From Anaerolineae bacterium (GTDB lineage Bacteria; Chloroflexota; Anaerolineae; JAAYZQ01), in assembly GCA_023544525.1 (NCBI GenBank), contig JAMJFU010000009.1:1-41219 (forward strand): a stretch of 41,219 nucleotides of DNA, written 5' to 3'. The position numbers and the translations under genes were made by a program. Below the pieces are notes generated by a model that made no database searches, was not told where the DNA came from, and saw nothing but the letters and a program-made list of their open reading frames with translations. Shown here in pieces: positions 24,994 to 34,369 of the stretch. The stretch's first letter is position 1. Each line of letters starts with the position of its first letter.

Positions 24994-25007
24994 GGGCCGC
25001 GCCATTC

Positions 25008-25036
25008 TTGGCGGATCTTGTCCTTTGGGGTATAAT
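25008..25036 (+). promoter_or_regulatory. Promoter of ftsY
   Basis: TTGGCG (25008-25013), 17 bp, TATAAT (25031-25036). Start near 25043 excludes upstream ATG codons at 25008 and 25037 as starts. Confidence 0.78.
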
Positions 25037-25070
25037 GTTAGATTGGAATCTCAAAGGAGCAACGCCATTC

Positions 25071-25982
25071 GTGTTTAGAAGATCCAAGAAGCTACGGGAT
25101 AGCCTGACCAAGACCCGCCGCTCATTTTTCGGCCAGATCGCAGGTTTGCTGGGGGCGGGAGAGATCACAGAGGAGACGTGGGAGGATCTGGAAGCCCTCC
25201 TCGTCCAGGCCGACGTTGGCGTGAACACCACCATGGCCCTGGTCGAAAGACTGCGGGAGCAAGTGGACCGGGGCAAGGCGCGCAACACGCAGGAGCTGGA
25301 GGATCTGCTCAAGCAGGAGTTGCTGGGCCTGCTCGACGCCCCACCGCCCATGCGGGTCGACGAGCCCCGGCTACTCACCCTGGTTCTGGTGGTGGGTGTT
25401 AACGGCTCGGGCAAGACGACGACCATCGCCAAGCTGGCCAAGTATTACAGACAGCGAGGGCGCAAGGTCCTGCTGGCTGCGGCCGACACTTTCCGGGCGG
25501 CTGCCATTGACCAGCTCAAGATCTGGGGGGAGCGGGCGGACACGCCGGTCATTGCCCACCAGCCGGGCGCTGACCCAGGTGCGGTGGTCTATGACGCCAT
25601 CCGCGCCAGCCAGAGCCGCAAGGCCGACCTGCTCATCGTAGACACAGCCGGGCGGCTGCACACCAAGTACAACCTCATGGAAGAGTTGCGCAAGGTGCGC
25701 GGGGTCGCCCAGAAGAGGGTCCACCAGGCGCCTCACGAGACGTTGTTGGTGCTGGATGCGACCACGGGGCAAAACGCCCTGTCGCAGGCTCGTCACTTCA
25801 AAGATTCAGTCGACGTAACCGGCGTCGTTGTGGCCAAGCTCGATGGGACCGCCAAGGGCGGGGTCGTCTTTGCCATTGCCCACGAACTCGGTCTTCCGGT
25901 TCGTTTCGTCGGCACCGGTGAGACCCTGGACGACCTCGCGGAGTTTGACCCTGAGGCCTTTGTGGAAGGGCTCTTTGAATAG
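25071..25982 (+). CDS. ftsY: Signal recognition particle receptor FtsY
   Basis: 303 residues from GTG 25071 with AAAGGAG 11 nt upstream. N-terminal four-helix bundle N domain ([33 protein letters not shown]) then the NG GTPase: G1 [31 protein letters not shown]3 [17 protein letters not shown]4 [10 protein letters not shown], closing [20 protein letters not shown]. It has no long acidic A domain. The N-terminal Phe/Arg/Lys-rich start may mediate membrane contact. It delivers SRP-bound ribosomes to SecYEG. Alone, with its own promoter; prfB follows after 114 nt. Confidence 0.97.
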   Translation: MFRRSKKLRDSLTKTRRSFFGQIAGLLGAGEITEETWEDLEALLVQADVGVNTTMALVERLREQVDRGKARNTQELEDLLKQELLGLLDAPPPMRVDEPRLLTLVLVVGVNGSGKTTTIAKLAKYYRQRGRKVLLAAADTFRAAAIDQLKIWGERADTPVIAHQPGADPGAVVYDAIRASQSRKADLLIVDTAGRLHTKYNLMEELRKVRGVAQKRVHQAPHETLLVLDATTGQNALSQARHFKDSVDVTGVVVAKLDGTAKGGVVFAIAHELGLPVRFVGTGETLDDLAEFDPEAFVEGLFE

Positions 25983-26096
25983 GCACGCGGGGGTGAAACC
26001 TGGCGCGTGTTCCAGCCCGTAGCTACACATATTTGACAGGTGAGAGGGGTGCTGGTGGCGTTACGCATGCCGCCCTGCATCCCCGGAGGTGAATTG

Positions 26097-27195
26097 ATGG
26101 AAGAGTTGAGAAGCAAGCTAGCCGAGTTGGACGAGCGGATCAAAGAAATACAGGTGCGTCTTTGACCTAGCCGGCAAACAGCGGCAGATCGAGGAGCTGG
26201 AAAAAAAAGCGGCCGAACCCGAGTTTTGGGATGATCCCGCCAGAGCCCAGGGGGATATGCAGGACCTTTCAGACATGAAGGGTGAAGCAGAATTGTGGCA
26301 GGCACTGGAGCGGCGGGTGACGGATGCCCTGGAGCTGCTAGAGCTGGCGGAGGCTGACGAGGATGAGGCCTTGGTCCAGGGTATCGAGACGGAAGCCGCC
26401 AGGGTTGAGGCTGAGCTTGCCCGGCAGGAGTTCTATCTCATCCTTTCGGGCCCGCATGACCGCGACTCGGCCATCCTGGCACTGCATGCGGGCGCCGGGG
26501 GCACCGATGCTCAGGACTTTGTTGGCATCCTGATGCGCATGTACCTGCGCTGGGCTGAGCAGGAGGGCTTCAAAACCGAGGTTTTGGACGCGTTGCGAGG
26601 TCAGGAGGCTGGCTACAAGAGTGTGACGATTGCCGTGCGCGGCACCTTGGCCTATGGCTACCTCAAGGCCGAACGGGGCGTCCATCGCCTGGTGCGCCTT
26701 TCACCCTTTGATGAGGCCCACCGGCGCCACACCTCGTTTGTCCTGGTCGAGGTGATGCCCGAGATCTCGGATGACATCGAGATCGATCTCAACCCCGACG
26801 ATCTAAAGATCGACGTGTTCAAGGCCTCTGGGGCAGGGGGTCAGCACGTGCAGAAGAATTCGACCGCGGTGCGCATCGTCCATGAGCCGACAGGCATCGT
26901 CGTTCAGTGCCAGAACGAACGTTCGCAGTCGCAGAATAAAGACGTTGCCCTCAAGATCCTGCGGGGGAAGCTATACGACTTGGAGCAGCAAAAGCAGGAG
27001 GAAGAACAGGCCAGGCTCAAAGGGAAGCACATCTCTGCCGGGTGGGGCAACCAGATCCGCTCGTATGTGCTCCACCCCTACCACATGATCAAGGATCTGC
27101 GCACTGGCCATGAGACAGGGAACTCGGCGGCGGTCCTGGACGGGGACATTCAAGGCTTTATCGACGCCTACCTGCAGACCACCATCGGAGAGTAG
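26097..27195 (+). CDS. prfB: Peptide chain release factor 2, with programmed +1 frameshift
   Basis: 365 residues once the frameshift is included. ATG 26097 has GGAGG 7 nt upstream. Codon 22 CTT is followed by TGA (26163-26165); slipping by one base at CTTTGAC joins ...EIQVRL to [15 protein letters not shown] and the rest. RF2 marks: SPF tripeptide in [10 protein letters not shown] (UGA/UAA reading) and [16 protein letters not shown] with the GGQ catalytic loop. RF2 low levels favour the shift, giving autoregulation as in E. coli. The first visible ATG in the main frame, 26257, would delete the N-terminal domain. Confidence 0.97.
26152..26166 (+). promoter_or_regulatory. prfB frameshift site
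   Basis: AGGTG (26152-26156), 3 nt, then CTT TGA C (26160-26166). The Shine-Dalgarno-like AGGTG is weaker than the AGGGGG of E. coli but stands at the same distance. The stop is UGA, the codon RF2 reads. Confidence 0.93.
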
Positions 27196-27264
27196 GGCCG
27201 CCTGACGCTGGGTCTCGACGGTGGTATCGGGCTGGGGTGGCTATTGCCACGGTGGGACCCACAC

Positions 27265-27292
27265 TTGACAACCTGCCGATAATGAATATAAT
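27265..27292 (+). promoter_or_regulatory. Promoter of the recombinase-like gene
   Basis: TTGACA (27265-27270), 16 bp, TATAAT (27287-27292). Perfect boxes; the one 16-bp spacer seen in this window. It may also drive rpoC, which has no clear promoter of its own. Confidence 0.85.
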
Positions 27293-27318
27293 GTTAGTCT
27301 GTTTTGGTTTGGACCGGG

Positions 27319-28191
27319 ATGGGTGTAATCGAAAGCAACGGGTTACTGCACAAGTTTGAGACGCTCTTGTCCAGCTCAGCCCTCGCGCCGGCCACGGTAG
27401 CGAACTACCTGGCCGACCTGAGGGCCTTCTTGCGCTGGAGTGAGGAAACCAGGGGCGCTACCTGCTCACCGTGGTCGCTTGAGACCGAGGATATTGAGGA
27501 ATTCTGCGCCTACCTGGAGAACGCCCAGGGCCAAGCTCCTTCCACCGTCAACCGCCGGATCCAGGCGCTACGCAAATTCTACAGCCTGGCCGTGGCCGAG
27601 GGATGGACGGACGAAAACCCTGCAGAGGGGGTCTCGCTACTGCGGGAAAGTGCGTCGGAGCGCTCGCGCTCCCTGACCCCTGACGATATTGGCCGGTTGC
27701 TGGCCGCGGTACGGAACAGCTCGTCGCGCCGTGCTGCCCGAGACTGGGCTGTCATCCAGTTGCTTTTGAGAGCGGGCCTGAAACTCGGCGAGCTAACGGA
27801 ACTGCAATTGTCGGACATTCACTTGGACGCCAGCCAGCCCTATCTCAACATCCGAGACAGGGGTGACGGTCCGGGTCGCCAAGTCCCCCTCGACGCCGAG
27901 GTGCACCAGGCTCTATCGGATTACCTAGCCCGCAGGCGGGCCGTTTCGGGCGTGGAGAACGTCTGCGTGAATCGGGATGGCAAGCCACTTTCGACGCGGT
28001 CGATACAACGGTTGCTCCGCCGGTATGGCCGGGCAGCGGGATTGGAGGGCCTGACGACCCAAGCCCTCCGCTACGTGTATGCAAGCAGGGTCTATAGCAG
28101 AAGTGGTGACCTGAAAACAGTAGCCCGCCGTCTGGGCCACCGTCACCTAGCGACCACAATCCGGTACCTGCGTTCCAATTCAGAAGAATAA
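27319..28191 (+). CDS. Degenerate tyrosine recombinase (XerC/D-like)
   Basis: 290 residues from ATG 27319. N-terminal SAM-like core-binding domain: LAPATVANYLADLRAFLRW, INRRIQALRKFYSLAV-like, NPAEGV. C-terminal catalytic fold from about 115. The active site is altered: the first Arg (GLRxxEL) is Lys155 in AGLKLGEL; the beta-hairpin Lys is missing (RGDGPGRQVPL); HxLRH is QALRY (Gln248, Arg251 kept, Tyr252); LGH His274 and nucleophile Tyr283 in TTIRYL remain. It may bind DNA or act slowly, but full recombinase activity is doubtful. Neighbours are prfB and rpoC, with no phage or integron genes, so it looks domesticated. Confidence 0.9.
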   Translation: MGVIESNGLLHKFETLLSSSALAPATVANYLADLRAFLRWSEETRGATCSPWSLETEDIEEFCAYLENAQGQAPSTVNRRIQALRKFYSLAVAEGWTDENPAEGVSLLRESASERSRSLTPDDIGRLLAAVRNSSSRRAARDWAVIQLLLRAGLKLGELTELQLSDIHLDASQPYLNIRDRGDGPGRQVPLDAEVHQALSDYLARRRAVSGVENVCVNRDGKPLSTRSIQRLLRRYGRAAGLEGLTTQALRYVYASRVYSRSGDLKTVARRLGHRHLATTIRYLRSNSEE

Positions 28192-28251
28192 CGCTTTGAC
28201 GGCTTTTTGCATTCGGTCTCTGGCGACCAAGTCGCCGGATGCCGGATTGCG

Positions 28252-28264
28252 CGCGTTAAACGCG
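28252..28264 (+). promoter_or_regulatory. Short palindrome before rpoC ribosome-binding site
   Basis: CGCGTT, A, AACGCG at 28252-28264, a perfect palindrome overlapping the GAGGAGG Shine-Dalgarno by one base; a GGCGAC/GTCGCC hairpin lies about 20 nt earlier. Possible translational or operator control; unproven. Confidence 0.3.
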
Positions 28265-28277
28265 AGGAGGAAATAAC

Positions 28278-31200
28278 TTGAGTCTCAAGGATTTCAAGGC
28301 CCTACGCATCAGCCTCGCCTCGCCAGAGGAGATTCTATCCTGGTCGTATGGTGAGGTGACCAAGCCAGAGACGATCAACTACCGTCGTCTCCGTCCGGAA
28401 CGAGATGGTCTCTTTTGCGAGGCGATCTTTGGCCCGCAGAAGGACTATCAATGTGCCTGCGGCAAGTACAAGCACCCTCGTTTCCGTGGTGTGACCTGTG
28501 AGCGCTGTGGTGTCGAGGTGACGCGCTCGTCGGTCCGGCGCGAGCGTATGGGCCATATCAAGCTGGCCGCGCCCGTCGCCCACATCTGGTACACGCGACG
28601 GGTACCGAGCTACCTGGGCCTGCTTTTGGATGTCTCGCGCCGCAATATGGACCGGGTCCTCTACTTTGCCCAATACGTGATCACCTACGTGGACGAGGAA
28701 GGGCGCACCAAAGCCCTGCGCCGGCTGGACGAGGACCTCGCGCGGGACAAAACCCGCATGGAGCGCTCGACCCAGGAAAAGATCGAAGAGATCGACCAGC
28801 GGCTCCAGGAGGCGCTGGATAACCTGCAGCACCGGCGGCGGCAGCGGGAAGAGGAGCTGGAAGACAAGGGCACGGCGATGACCGATGCCGTGACCAATGA
28901 GGTGCGGGCCATACAAGGGCGGCTGGAGGCCCTCGTCGGCCAGAAGGCGCCCGAAGACCTGGCCCTCAGCTTTGACGAGACGCCCATCGTGGCCGAAGGG
29001 GAGACGGTGGAACGGGCACATCTGGCCCGGCCCCAGGAGGTGGCGGCCAATCGCCTGGATGAGATCAAGGAGGAGATCCGCCAGGAGATGGAAGATGTGG
29101 CCCTGCTTATCTCTGCCGAAGGGGAGCAGCTGACCTACGAGGCCAACCAGGCAAAGGAGATTCTGAACGAACGCCTGGTCCAGCAAATGGCCGAACTGGA
29201 TGCTGAGGTCGACGAGCAGAAGGAAGAGCTGCGCAACCTGAAGCAGATGACCTTCCTGACTGAGAGTCGATCTCATGAGCTCTCCGAACGGTGGGGGCAT
29301 GTCTTTGAGGCCAAAATGGGCGCCGAGGCCTTTCTGGATATCTGCAAGCAAGTCGATCTGGATGCTCTGAGCAAAGAGTTGCGGGCGACCATGCGCACCA
29401 CGCGCTCAAAGCAGATGAAGAAGAAGGCGACCAAGCGGTTGGGTGTGGTCGAGGCCTTACGCAAGAGCAACAACAGGCCGGAATGGATGATCCTTTCGGT
29501 CCTGCCGGTCATCCCGCCCGAGCTGCGGCCGATGATCCAGCTCGACGGAGGCCGCTTTGCGACCTCGGACTTGAACGACCTCTACCGCCGCGTAGTCAAC
29601 CGCAACAACCGGCTAAAGCGCTTGTTGGATCTGGGCGCACCAGATGTCATCGTCCGCAACGAAAAACGGATGTTGCAGGAAGCGGTCGACTCGCTGATCG
29701 ACAACAGCCGGCGCGGCAAGGCGGTCTCGGCCCGAGGCCGGCGCCCGCTCAAGTCGCTGTCTGATTACCTCAAGGGCAAGCAGGGGCGATTCCGCCGTAA
29801 CCTGTTGGGCAAGCGCGTAGACTATTCAGGGCGGTCGGTGATCGTCATTGGTCCTGACCTGGCGCTGCACCAGTGCGGCCTGCCAAAGAGCATGGCCTTG
29901 GAGCTGTTCCAGCCCTTTGTCATCAACCGGCTGGTGGAATACAACTATGCCATCAATGTCAAGGGTGCAAAACGGATCATCGAACAACAGCGCCCCGAAG
30001 TCTGGGAAGTCCTGGAGGAGGTCATCCAGGAGCGACCGGTTCTCCTGAACCGTGCGCCCACCCTGCATCGCCTCGGTATCCAGGCCTTCGAACCCCGGCT
30101 CGTGGACGGTGAGGCCATCCAGATCCACCCGTTGGTGTGCGCTGCCTTTAACGCCGACTTTGACGGCGACCAGATGGCTGTGCACGTGCCCCTCTCGCGG
30201 AGGGCGGTGGCAGAGGCCCGGGAGCTGATGCTCTCGACCCGCAACCTGCTCAAACCGGCGAGCGGTGAGCCGATCGTGGGTCCGGCGAAGGACATGGTCC
30301 TGGGCTGTTACTACCTGACCATGGAGCGCCGTTCCAGACTGGACCAGCGCCCCACCTTTGGCAACCTGGAAGAGGTGCGCCAGGCATACGATCTGGAGCG
30401 CGTACGCTTGCACGATCCGATCCGGCTGCGATTCCGGAGCTGGATCGACGACGAGCCGCTGGAATACCTGGACCTGAGCGACGAAGTGCGTGAAAGTCTC
30501 GAAGAGGCGTCTGTCCACACCGTTGGCCAGGCTCTCGAGCTGTACCAGCTGGGCAAGCTGCGCAAAGTCACTGGCATTGCGGACGGGGACCAGCAGGAGT
30601 TCCTCGACATGCTCGAGGCTGTCGGGTACCTGCCCGAGGACCGCAGGGAGACGGCGTACATCGAGACGACGGCAGGCCGGGCCATCTTTAACCTTCACCT
30701 GCCGGGCCCGCTGCGCTTTGTCGAGGACACCATGGACAAGGGCAAGCTGCAGGACCTGGTCGCGGTGTGTTACCATCGCCTGGGCATGGATGCTACGGCC
30801 AGTCTGGTGGACGAGATCAAGGCCATCGGCTTCCGCTACGCGACCAAGTCCGGGACGAGCATCGCCGTGAGCGATATCACCGTGCCTCCCGAGAAGGAAG
30901 TGATCCTGAAGACGATCTCCGAAGAGGTGGATCGGGTGGAGCTCCAGTACCGGCGTGGCCTCATCACCGAGGATGAGCAGTACATGCGGACCGTGGAGCT
31001 GTGGACCAAGGCCACGGACGACATTACGGCGGCTGTGGCCCGCAACCTGGATCCGGACGGTCCCATCCGCATCATGGCTGTTTCCGGGGCCACCAAGGGC
31101 AGCTTTACGCCCATCCGCCAGCTGGCTGGGATGCGCGGCCTGATGGCCGACCCGGCTGGACGGATCATCGCCCTGCCCATCCGCTCCAACTTCCGGGAGG

Positions 31201-32846
31201 GCTTGACCGCCCTGGAATACTTTATCTCGACGCACGGTGCCCGCAAGGGCCTGGCCGATACCGCGCTGCGAACAGCCGATGCCGGGTATCTGACCCGGCG
31301 GCTGGTGGACGTGGCTCAGGATGTGATCGTCGATGCCGAGGACTGCGGTACTCGCTCTGGCATCTGGCTAACCCGTGACGAGAGCAAGGAGATGGGCCAG
31401 TCCATCGCCGAGCGGACCTTGGGCCGGGTCGCAGCAGGGCCCATTGTAAACCCGGATACTGGCGAGATCATTGTCGCCGCTGGAGAGTCGATCGAGCAAG
31501 AAGTGGCGGAGCGCATCGAGGAGTCGGGTGTAGACAAGGTCTATGTGCGCTCGCCGTTGACCTGTTCGCTGCGCCACGGGCTGTGCGCTATGTGCTACGG
31601 GCGGGATCTGGCCCGCGGCGGGCGGATCAAGATCGGTGAGGCGGTGGGCATCATCGCTGCCCAGTCGATCGGCGAACCGGGTACCCAGCTCACCCTGCGC
31701 ACCTTCCATACCGGCGGTGTGGCGGGTGCATCCGACATCACCCACGGCTTGCCCCGTGTCCAGGAGCTGTTCGAGGCCCGCATCCCCAAGGGTGAGGCTG
31801 TCATCTCGGACATCGACGGGCGCGTGGAGCTTGAGCAACGGGATGGTGTGCGTGTGCTCAAGGTGGTCCATCACGAAGTCTTTAGCGACGAGTATCTTGT
31901 GCCCAGGAACTATCGTATCCTGGTGGAGGACGAGCAGTCTATCCCCGAAGGGGAGGCGTTGGCCCAGTACGGCGACAGGACGATCGAGGCTGGCAATCCC
32001 GGCCGGGTGTTCGTCGAGATGCCAGCTGTGCTCGTCACGCCGCCGGACTCGTCCTACCCGGTCGAGATCCCTGTGCCGGCGAACTACCGTATCATCGTCG
32101 AGGAGGGCCAGGAGGTGGCGGAGGGTGATGCTGTGGCCCAATATGGCTCGCGGCAGATCACCACTGCTACCGCGGGCAAGGTCGAGGTGCGACCGCAAGC
32201 GACGATTTACGTCCGGCGCGAACAGCGCGACGAGCGGGAGTACGAGTTGGCCTCCACGGCCAGGCTACGGCTCGATCCTGGCTCTACCGTCAGGTCTGGC
32301 GACCAGCTGACAGAGGGGTCCATCAATCCCAACCGGCTGTTGCGGATCCTGGGGCGTGAAGCGGCGCAGGTCTACCTGTTACAAGAGATCCAGCAGGTGT
32401 ACCGGAGCCAGGGCGTGCTCATCAACGACAAGCACATCGAAGCCATCATCCGCCAGATGACCAATCGCGTGCGCGTGGTCCAGTCGGGAGACACCGAGCT
32501 CCTGCCGGGCGAGTTGGTCAATCGCCTGGTCTTCCAGGACATCAACGAAGAAGTCGTCCGGGCCGGTGGCCAGAGGGCGACGGCGCGGCCGACACTCCTG
32601 GGCATCACCAAGGCAGCCTTGAATACCGAGAGCTTCCTGTCGGGGGCCTCCTTCCAGCACACCATCAACGTACTGGCTCAGGCGGCCATCGAGGGCAAGG
32701 TCGACGGGCTCTATGGGCTCAAGGAGAACGTGATCATTGGCAAGCTGATCCCGGCAGGGACCGGCTACCGGCGATCCCGTGAGAGAGCGGCATCTGCCGT
32801 GACCGAGGAAGCTGTCCCGGCACCGCTCCCATCCGCTGCCGACTAG
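28278..32846 (+). CDS. rpoC: RNA polymerase beta' subunit
   Basis: 1522 residues from TTG 28278 with GAGGAGG 7 nt upstream. Zinc site 1: Cys 59, 61, 74, 77. Catalytic loop [13 protein letters not shown] with the three Asp of the Mg site at about 625-631. Zinc site 2: CGTRSG and [14 protein letters not shown] Glu/Arg-rich coiled-coil of about 160 residues lies between [16 protein letters not shown] and FEAKMGAEA, as in actinobacterial beta'. Past [18 protein letters not shown] are two tandem copies (1208-1265, 1266-1323) of a barrel-type segment: [22 protein letters not shown] and [22 protein letters not shown]. The gene is not next to rpoB and may be read from the promoter of the recombinase-like gene 60 nt upstream. 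Confidence 0.99.
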   Translation: MSLKDFKALRISLASPEEILSWSYGEVTKPETINYRRLRPERDGLFCEAIFGPQKDYQCACGKYKHPRFRGVTCERCGVEVTRSSVRRERMGHIKLAAPVAHIWYTRRVPSYLGLLLDVSRRNMDRVLYFAQYVITYVDEEGRTKALRRLDEDLARDKTRMERSTQEKIEEIDQRLQEALDNLQHRRRQREEELEDKGTAMTDAVTNEVRAIQGRLEALVGQKAPEDLALSFDETPIVAEGETVERAHLARPQEVAANRLDEIKEEIRQEMEDVALLISAEGEQLTYEANQAKEILNERLVQQMAELDAEVDEQKEELRNLKQMTFLTESRSHELSERWGHVFEAKMGAEAFLDICKQVDLDALSKELRATMRTTRSKQMKKKATKRLGVVEALRKSNNRPEWMILSVLPVIPPELRPMIQLDGGRFATSDLNDLYRRVVNRNNRLKRLLDLGAPDVIVRNEKRMLQEAVDSLIDNSRRGKAVSARGRRPLKSLSDYLKGKQGRFRRNLLGKRVDYSGRSVIVIGPDLALHQCGLPKSMALELFQPFVINRLVEYNYAINVKGAKRIIEQQRPEVWEVLEEVIQERPVLLNRAPTLHRLGIQAFEPRLVDGEAIQIHPLVCAAFNADFDGDQMAVHVPLSRRAVAEARELMLSTRNLLKPASGEPIVGPAKDMVLGCYYLTMERRSRLDQRPTFGNLEEVRQAYDLERVRLHDPIRLRFRSWIDDEPLEYLDLSDEVRESLEEASVHTVGQALELYQLGKLRKVTGIADGDQQEFLDMLEAVGYLPEDRRETAYIETTAGRAIFNLHLPGPLRFVEDTMDKGKLQDLVAVCYHRLGMDATASLVDEIKAIGFRYATKSGTSIAVSDITVPPEKEVILKTISEEVDRVELQYRRGLITEDEQYMRTVELWTKATDDITAAVARNLDPDGPIRIMAVSGATKGSFTPIRQLAGMRGLMADPAGRIIALPIRSNFREGLTALEYFISTHGARKGLADTALRTADAGYLTRRLVDVAQDVIVDAEDCGTRSGIWLTRDESKEMGQSIAERTLGRVAAGPIVNPDTGEIIVAAGESIEQEVAERIEESGVDKVYVRSPLTCSLRHGLCAMCYGRDLARGGRIKIGEAVGIIAAQSIGEPGTQLTLRTFHTGGVAGASDITHGLPRVQELFEARIPKGEAVISDIDGRVELEQRDGVRVLKVVHHEVFSDEYLVPRNYRILVEDEQSIPEGEALAQYGDRTIEAGNPGRVFVEMPAVLVTPPDSSYPVEIPVPANYRIIVEEGQEVAEGDAVAQYGSRQITTATAGKVEVRPQATIYVRREQRDEREYELASTARLRLDPGSTVRSGDQLTEGSINPNRLLRILGREAAQVYLLQEIQQVYRSQGVLINDKHIEAIIRQMTNRVRVVQSGDTELLPGELVNRLVFQDINEEVVRAGGQRATARPTLLGITKAALNTESFLSGASFQHTINVLAQAAIEGKVDGLYGLKENVIIGKLIPAGTGYRRSRERAASAVTEEAVPAPLPSAAD

Positions 32847-32908
32847 GCAGGGTTCCTGAAGCCAACGCCAGGCCGCAAGCGCGGCCATGGCTGCACCGGT
32901 GGATTGTC

Positions 32909-32944
32909 AAAAAAGCGACGTGGAGATCATCCACGTCGCTTTTT
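32909..32944. terminator. Bidirectional terminator
   Basis: A run of six A, then AGCGACGTGGA (32914-32924), loop GATCA, TCCACGTCGCT (32930-32940), TTTT. Symmetric in both directions, it ends rpoC and the convergent ygeY. Confidence 0.95.
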
Positions 32945-32971
32945 GAATGACTTGAACCTGGTAGCGCGATA

Positions 32972-34162
32972 TCAGCGCTTGCCCAGGAGTTCGACCGCCA
33001 GCCGGGCGTAGACCCGCGCGGCGTCTACGACGTCATTGAGGCGGATCTGTTCGTCTCGAGTGTGGGCGTATTGCTCTTCGCCGGGTCCCAGGCCTATGGT
33101 GGGGATATTGGCTACCCCAGCGGTGTAGGTGCCGTCCGTGGAGAAGGACCAGCGTCCGAGCCGCGGCCGGTCGCCCAAGGTCTCGCGGACGCAGCGCACG
33201 GTTGCCTGCACCAGGGGGTGATCTTCGGGCATGACCCAGGCTGGAAAGGCGTTCCTGGCCCGGCACTCGTAGCCCGTATAGCTGGTGGCCTGATACTCGG
33301 TGACCACAACCTCGGCACCTACCTCTTCGGTGTTGATGATGTTCTGGATCTCGGCCAGGGCTTTGCGCTCCGTTTCCCCCAGGGTCAGCCGCCGGTCGAT
33401 GTAGAACGTGCAGCAATCGGGGACGGCGTTGCGGCTGGCGGCGTGGCTCTCGATTTCGGTGACGGCGATGGTTCCCTGGCCCAGAAACTCGTCTGTGGCC
33501 AGCCTGGGGGCCAGCAGTTCTATGCCAAAGATCAGGCGGGCAGCGTTGTGGATCGCGTTGTCGCCCAGGGATGGAGCAGAGGCATGGGCCGCTTTGCCCC
33601 AAACATCCACCCGCATCTCCAACCGGCCCCGGTGACCGAGGCGCACCTGCAGGTTGCTCGGTTCACCGAGGACGACATAGTCAGGGCGGATGCCCTCCTC
33701 TTCCACGAGGACGCGCATGGCCAGTCCCTCACAAGGCTCTTCCTGGACCACAGCAACCACGTAGAGATCGCCGTTGAGCTCGATGCGCGCGTCCTTGAGG
33801 GCGTTTACGGCATAAACCATCGCCGCCAGCCCACCTTTCATGTCACACGACCCACGCCCATAGAGGATGCCATCTTCGATCACTGCCTCGTACGGGGGGT
33901 GGGGCCAGCGAGCCGGTCCCCCCAGGTCCACGGTATCCATGTGGCCGTTGAGGAGCAGTTTAGGCCCACCGCCCTGGCCGACACGCCCGATCACATTGCC
34001 GATGCGGTCGGTCCAGACATCGGCAAACCCCACGCGGCGCATCTCGTCCGCCACCCGTTTTGCCACGCCCTCTTCGTGGGTCGACAGACTGGGGATCCGC
34101 ACCAGGTCCTGCAAGAAGCCGGCCATGGCCTTGGCTTGGTCTGCCCGAAAGGGGATATTCAC
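32972..34162 (-). CDS. YgeY-family selenium-metabolism-linked hydrolase (M20)
   Basis: 396 residues from GTG 34162 (GGAGG 8 nt upstream); E. coli YgeY is about 400. M20 metal ligands are visible: His in LLNGHMDTVDLGG, Asp in GRGSCDMKGGLAAMVYA, the Glu-Glu of VVQEEPCEGL, and His near the C-terminus in QYAHTRDEQ. Other sections resemble YgeY closely, for example GDNAIHNAARLIFGIELL, DEFLGQGTIAVTEI, DCCTFYIDRRLTLGET and WSFSTDGTYTAG. YgeY proteins were grouped by co-occurrence with selenium-dependent molybdenum hydroxylase genes; exact substrate unknown. A generic ArgE/DapE deacetylase is the alternative. Confidence 0.85.
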   Translation of the reverse strand: MNIPFRADQAKAMAGFLQDLVRIPSLSTHEEGVAKRVADEMRRVGFADVWTDRIGNVIGRVGQGGGPKLLLNGHMDTVDLGGPARWPHPPYEAVIEDGILYGRGSCDMKGGLAAMVYAVNALKDARIELNGDLYVVAVVQEEPCEGLAMRVLVEEEGIRPDYVVLGEPSNLQVRLGHRGRLEMRVDVWGKAAHASAPSLGDNAIHNAARLIFGIELLAPRLATDEFLGQGTIAVTEIESHAASRNAVPDCCTFYIDRRLTLGETERKALAEIQNIINTEEVGAEVVVTEYQATSYTGYECRARNAFPAWVMPEDHPLVQATVRCVRETLGDRPRLGRWSFSTDGTYTAGVANIPTIGLGPGEEQYAHTRDEQIRLNDVVDAARVYARLAVELLGKR

Positions 34163-34253
34163 GGCTGGGCCTCCACTGTGAGTTGTACCTCCTGCATTTG
34201 GGCTGGCACTCGGATGGGCCAACCCGCCAATGACTCGATGGCTCGTTAGCGGT

Positions 34254-34282
34254 ATTGTATGCCAACCTGCAGGCGGTGTCAA
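34254..34282 (-). promoter_or_regulatory. Promoter of ygeY-like gene
   Basis: Minus strand TTGACA (34282-34277), 17 bp, TACAAT (34259-34254). Confidence 0.85.
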
Positions 34283-34310
34283 GCATACTCTGCCGCGTCG
34301 CCGGTGGGCT

Positions 34311-34339
34311 TTGCCAGGAAGGGTCAGGGGTGGTATACT
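34311..34339 (+). promoter_or_regulatory. Promoter of glycosyltransferase gene (extended -10)
   Basis: TTGCCA (34311-34316), 17 bp, TATACT (34334-34339) with TGG. Divergent from the previous promoter. Confidence 0.78.
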
Positions 34340-34369
34340 TGACCGCGTTTGCCCAATTTGGAGGCCTAT

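Noticed and set aside
26097-26165. In-frame TGA in prfB as evidence for a pseudogene
   Set aside because: It is the standard RF2 programmed frameshift CTTTGAC; the downstream frame is intact to full family length.
27319-28191. Prophage or genomic island around the recombinase
   Set aside because: Flanks are core genes (prfB, rpoC); no phage genes, att repeats or tRNA are visible.
29826-31235. Leftward 469-codon open frame
   Set aside because: Antisense to rpoC; no ribosome-binding site or motif.
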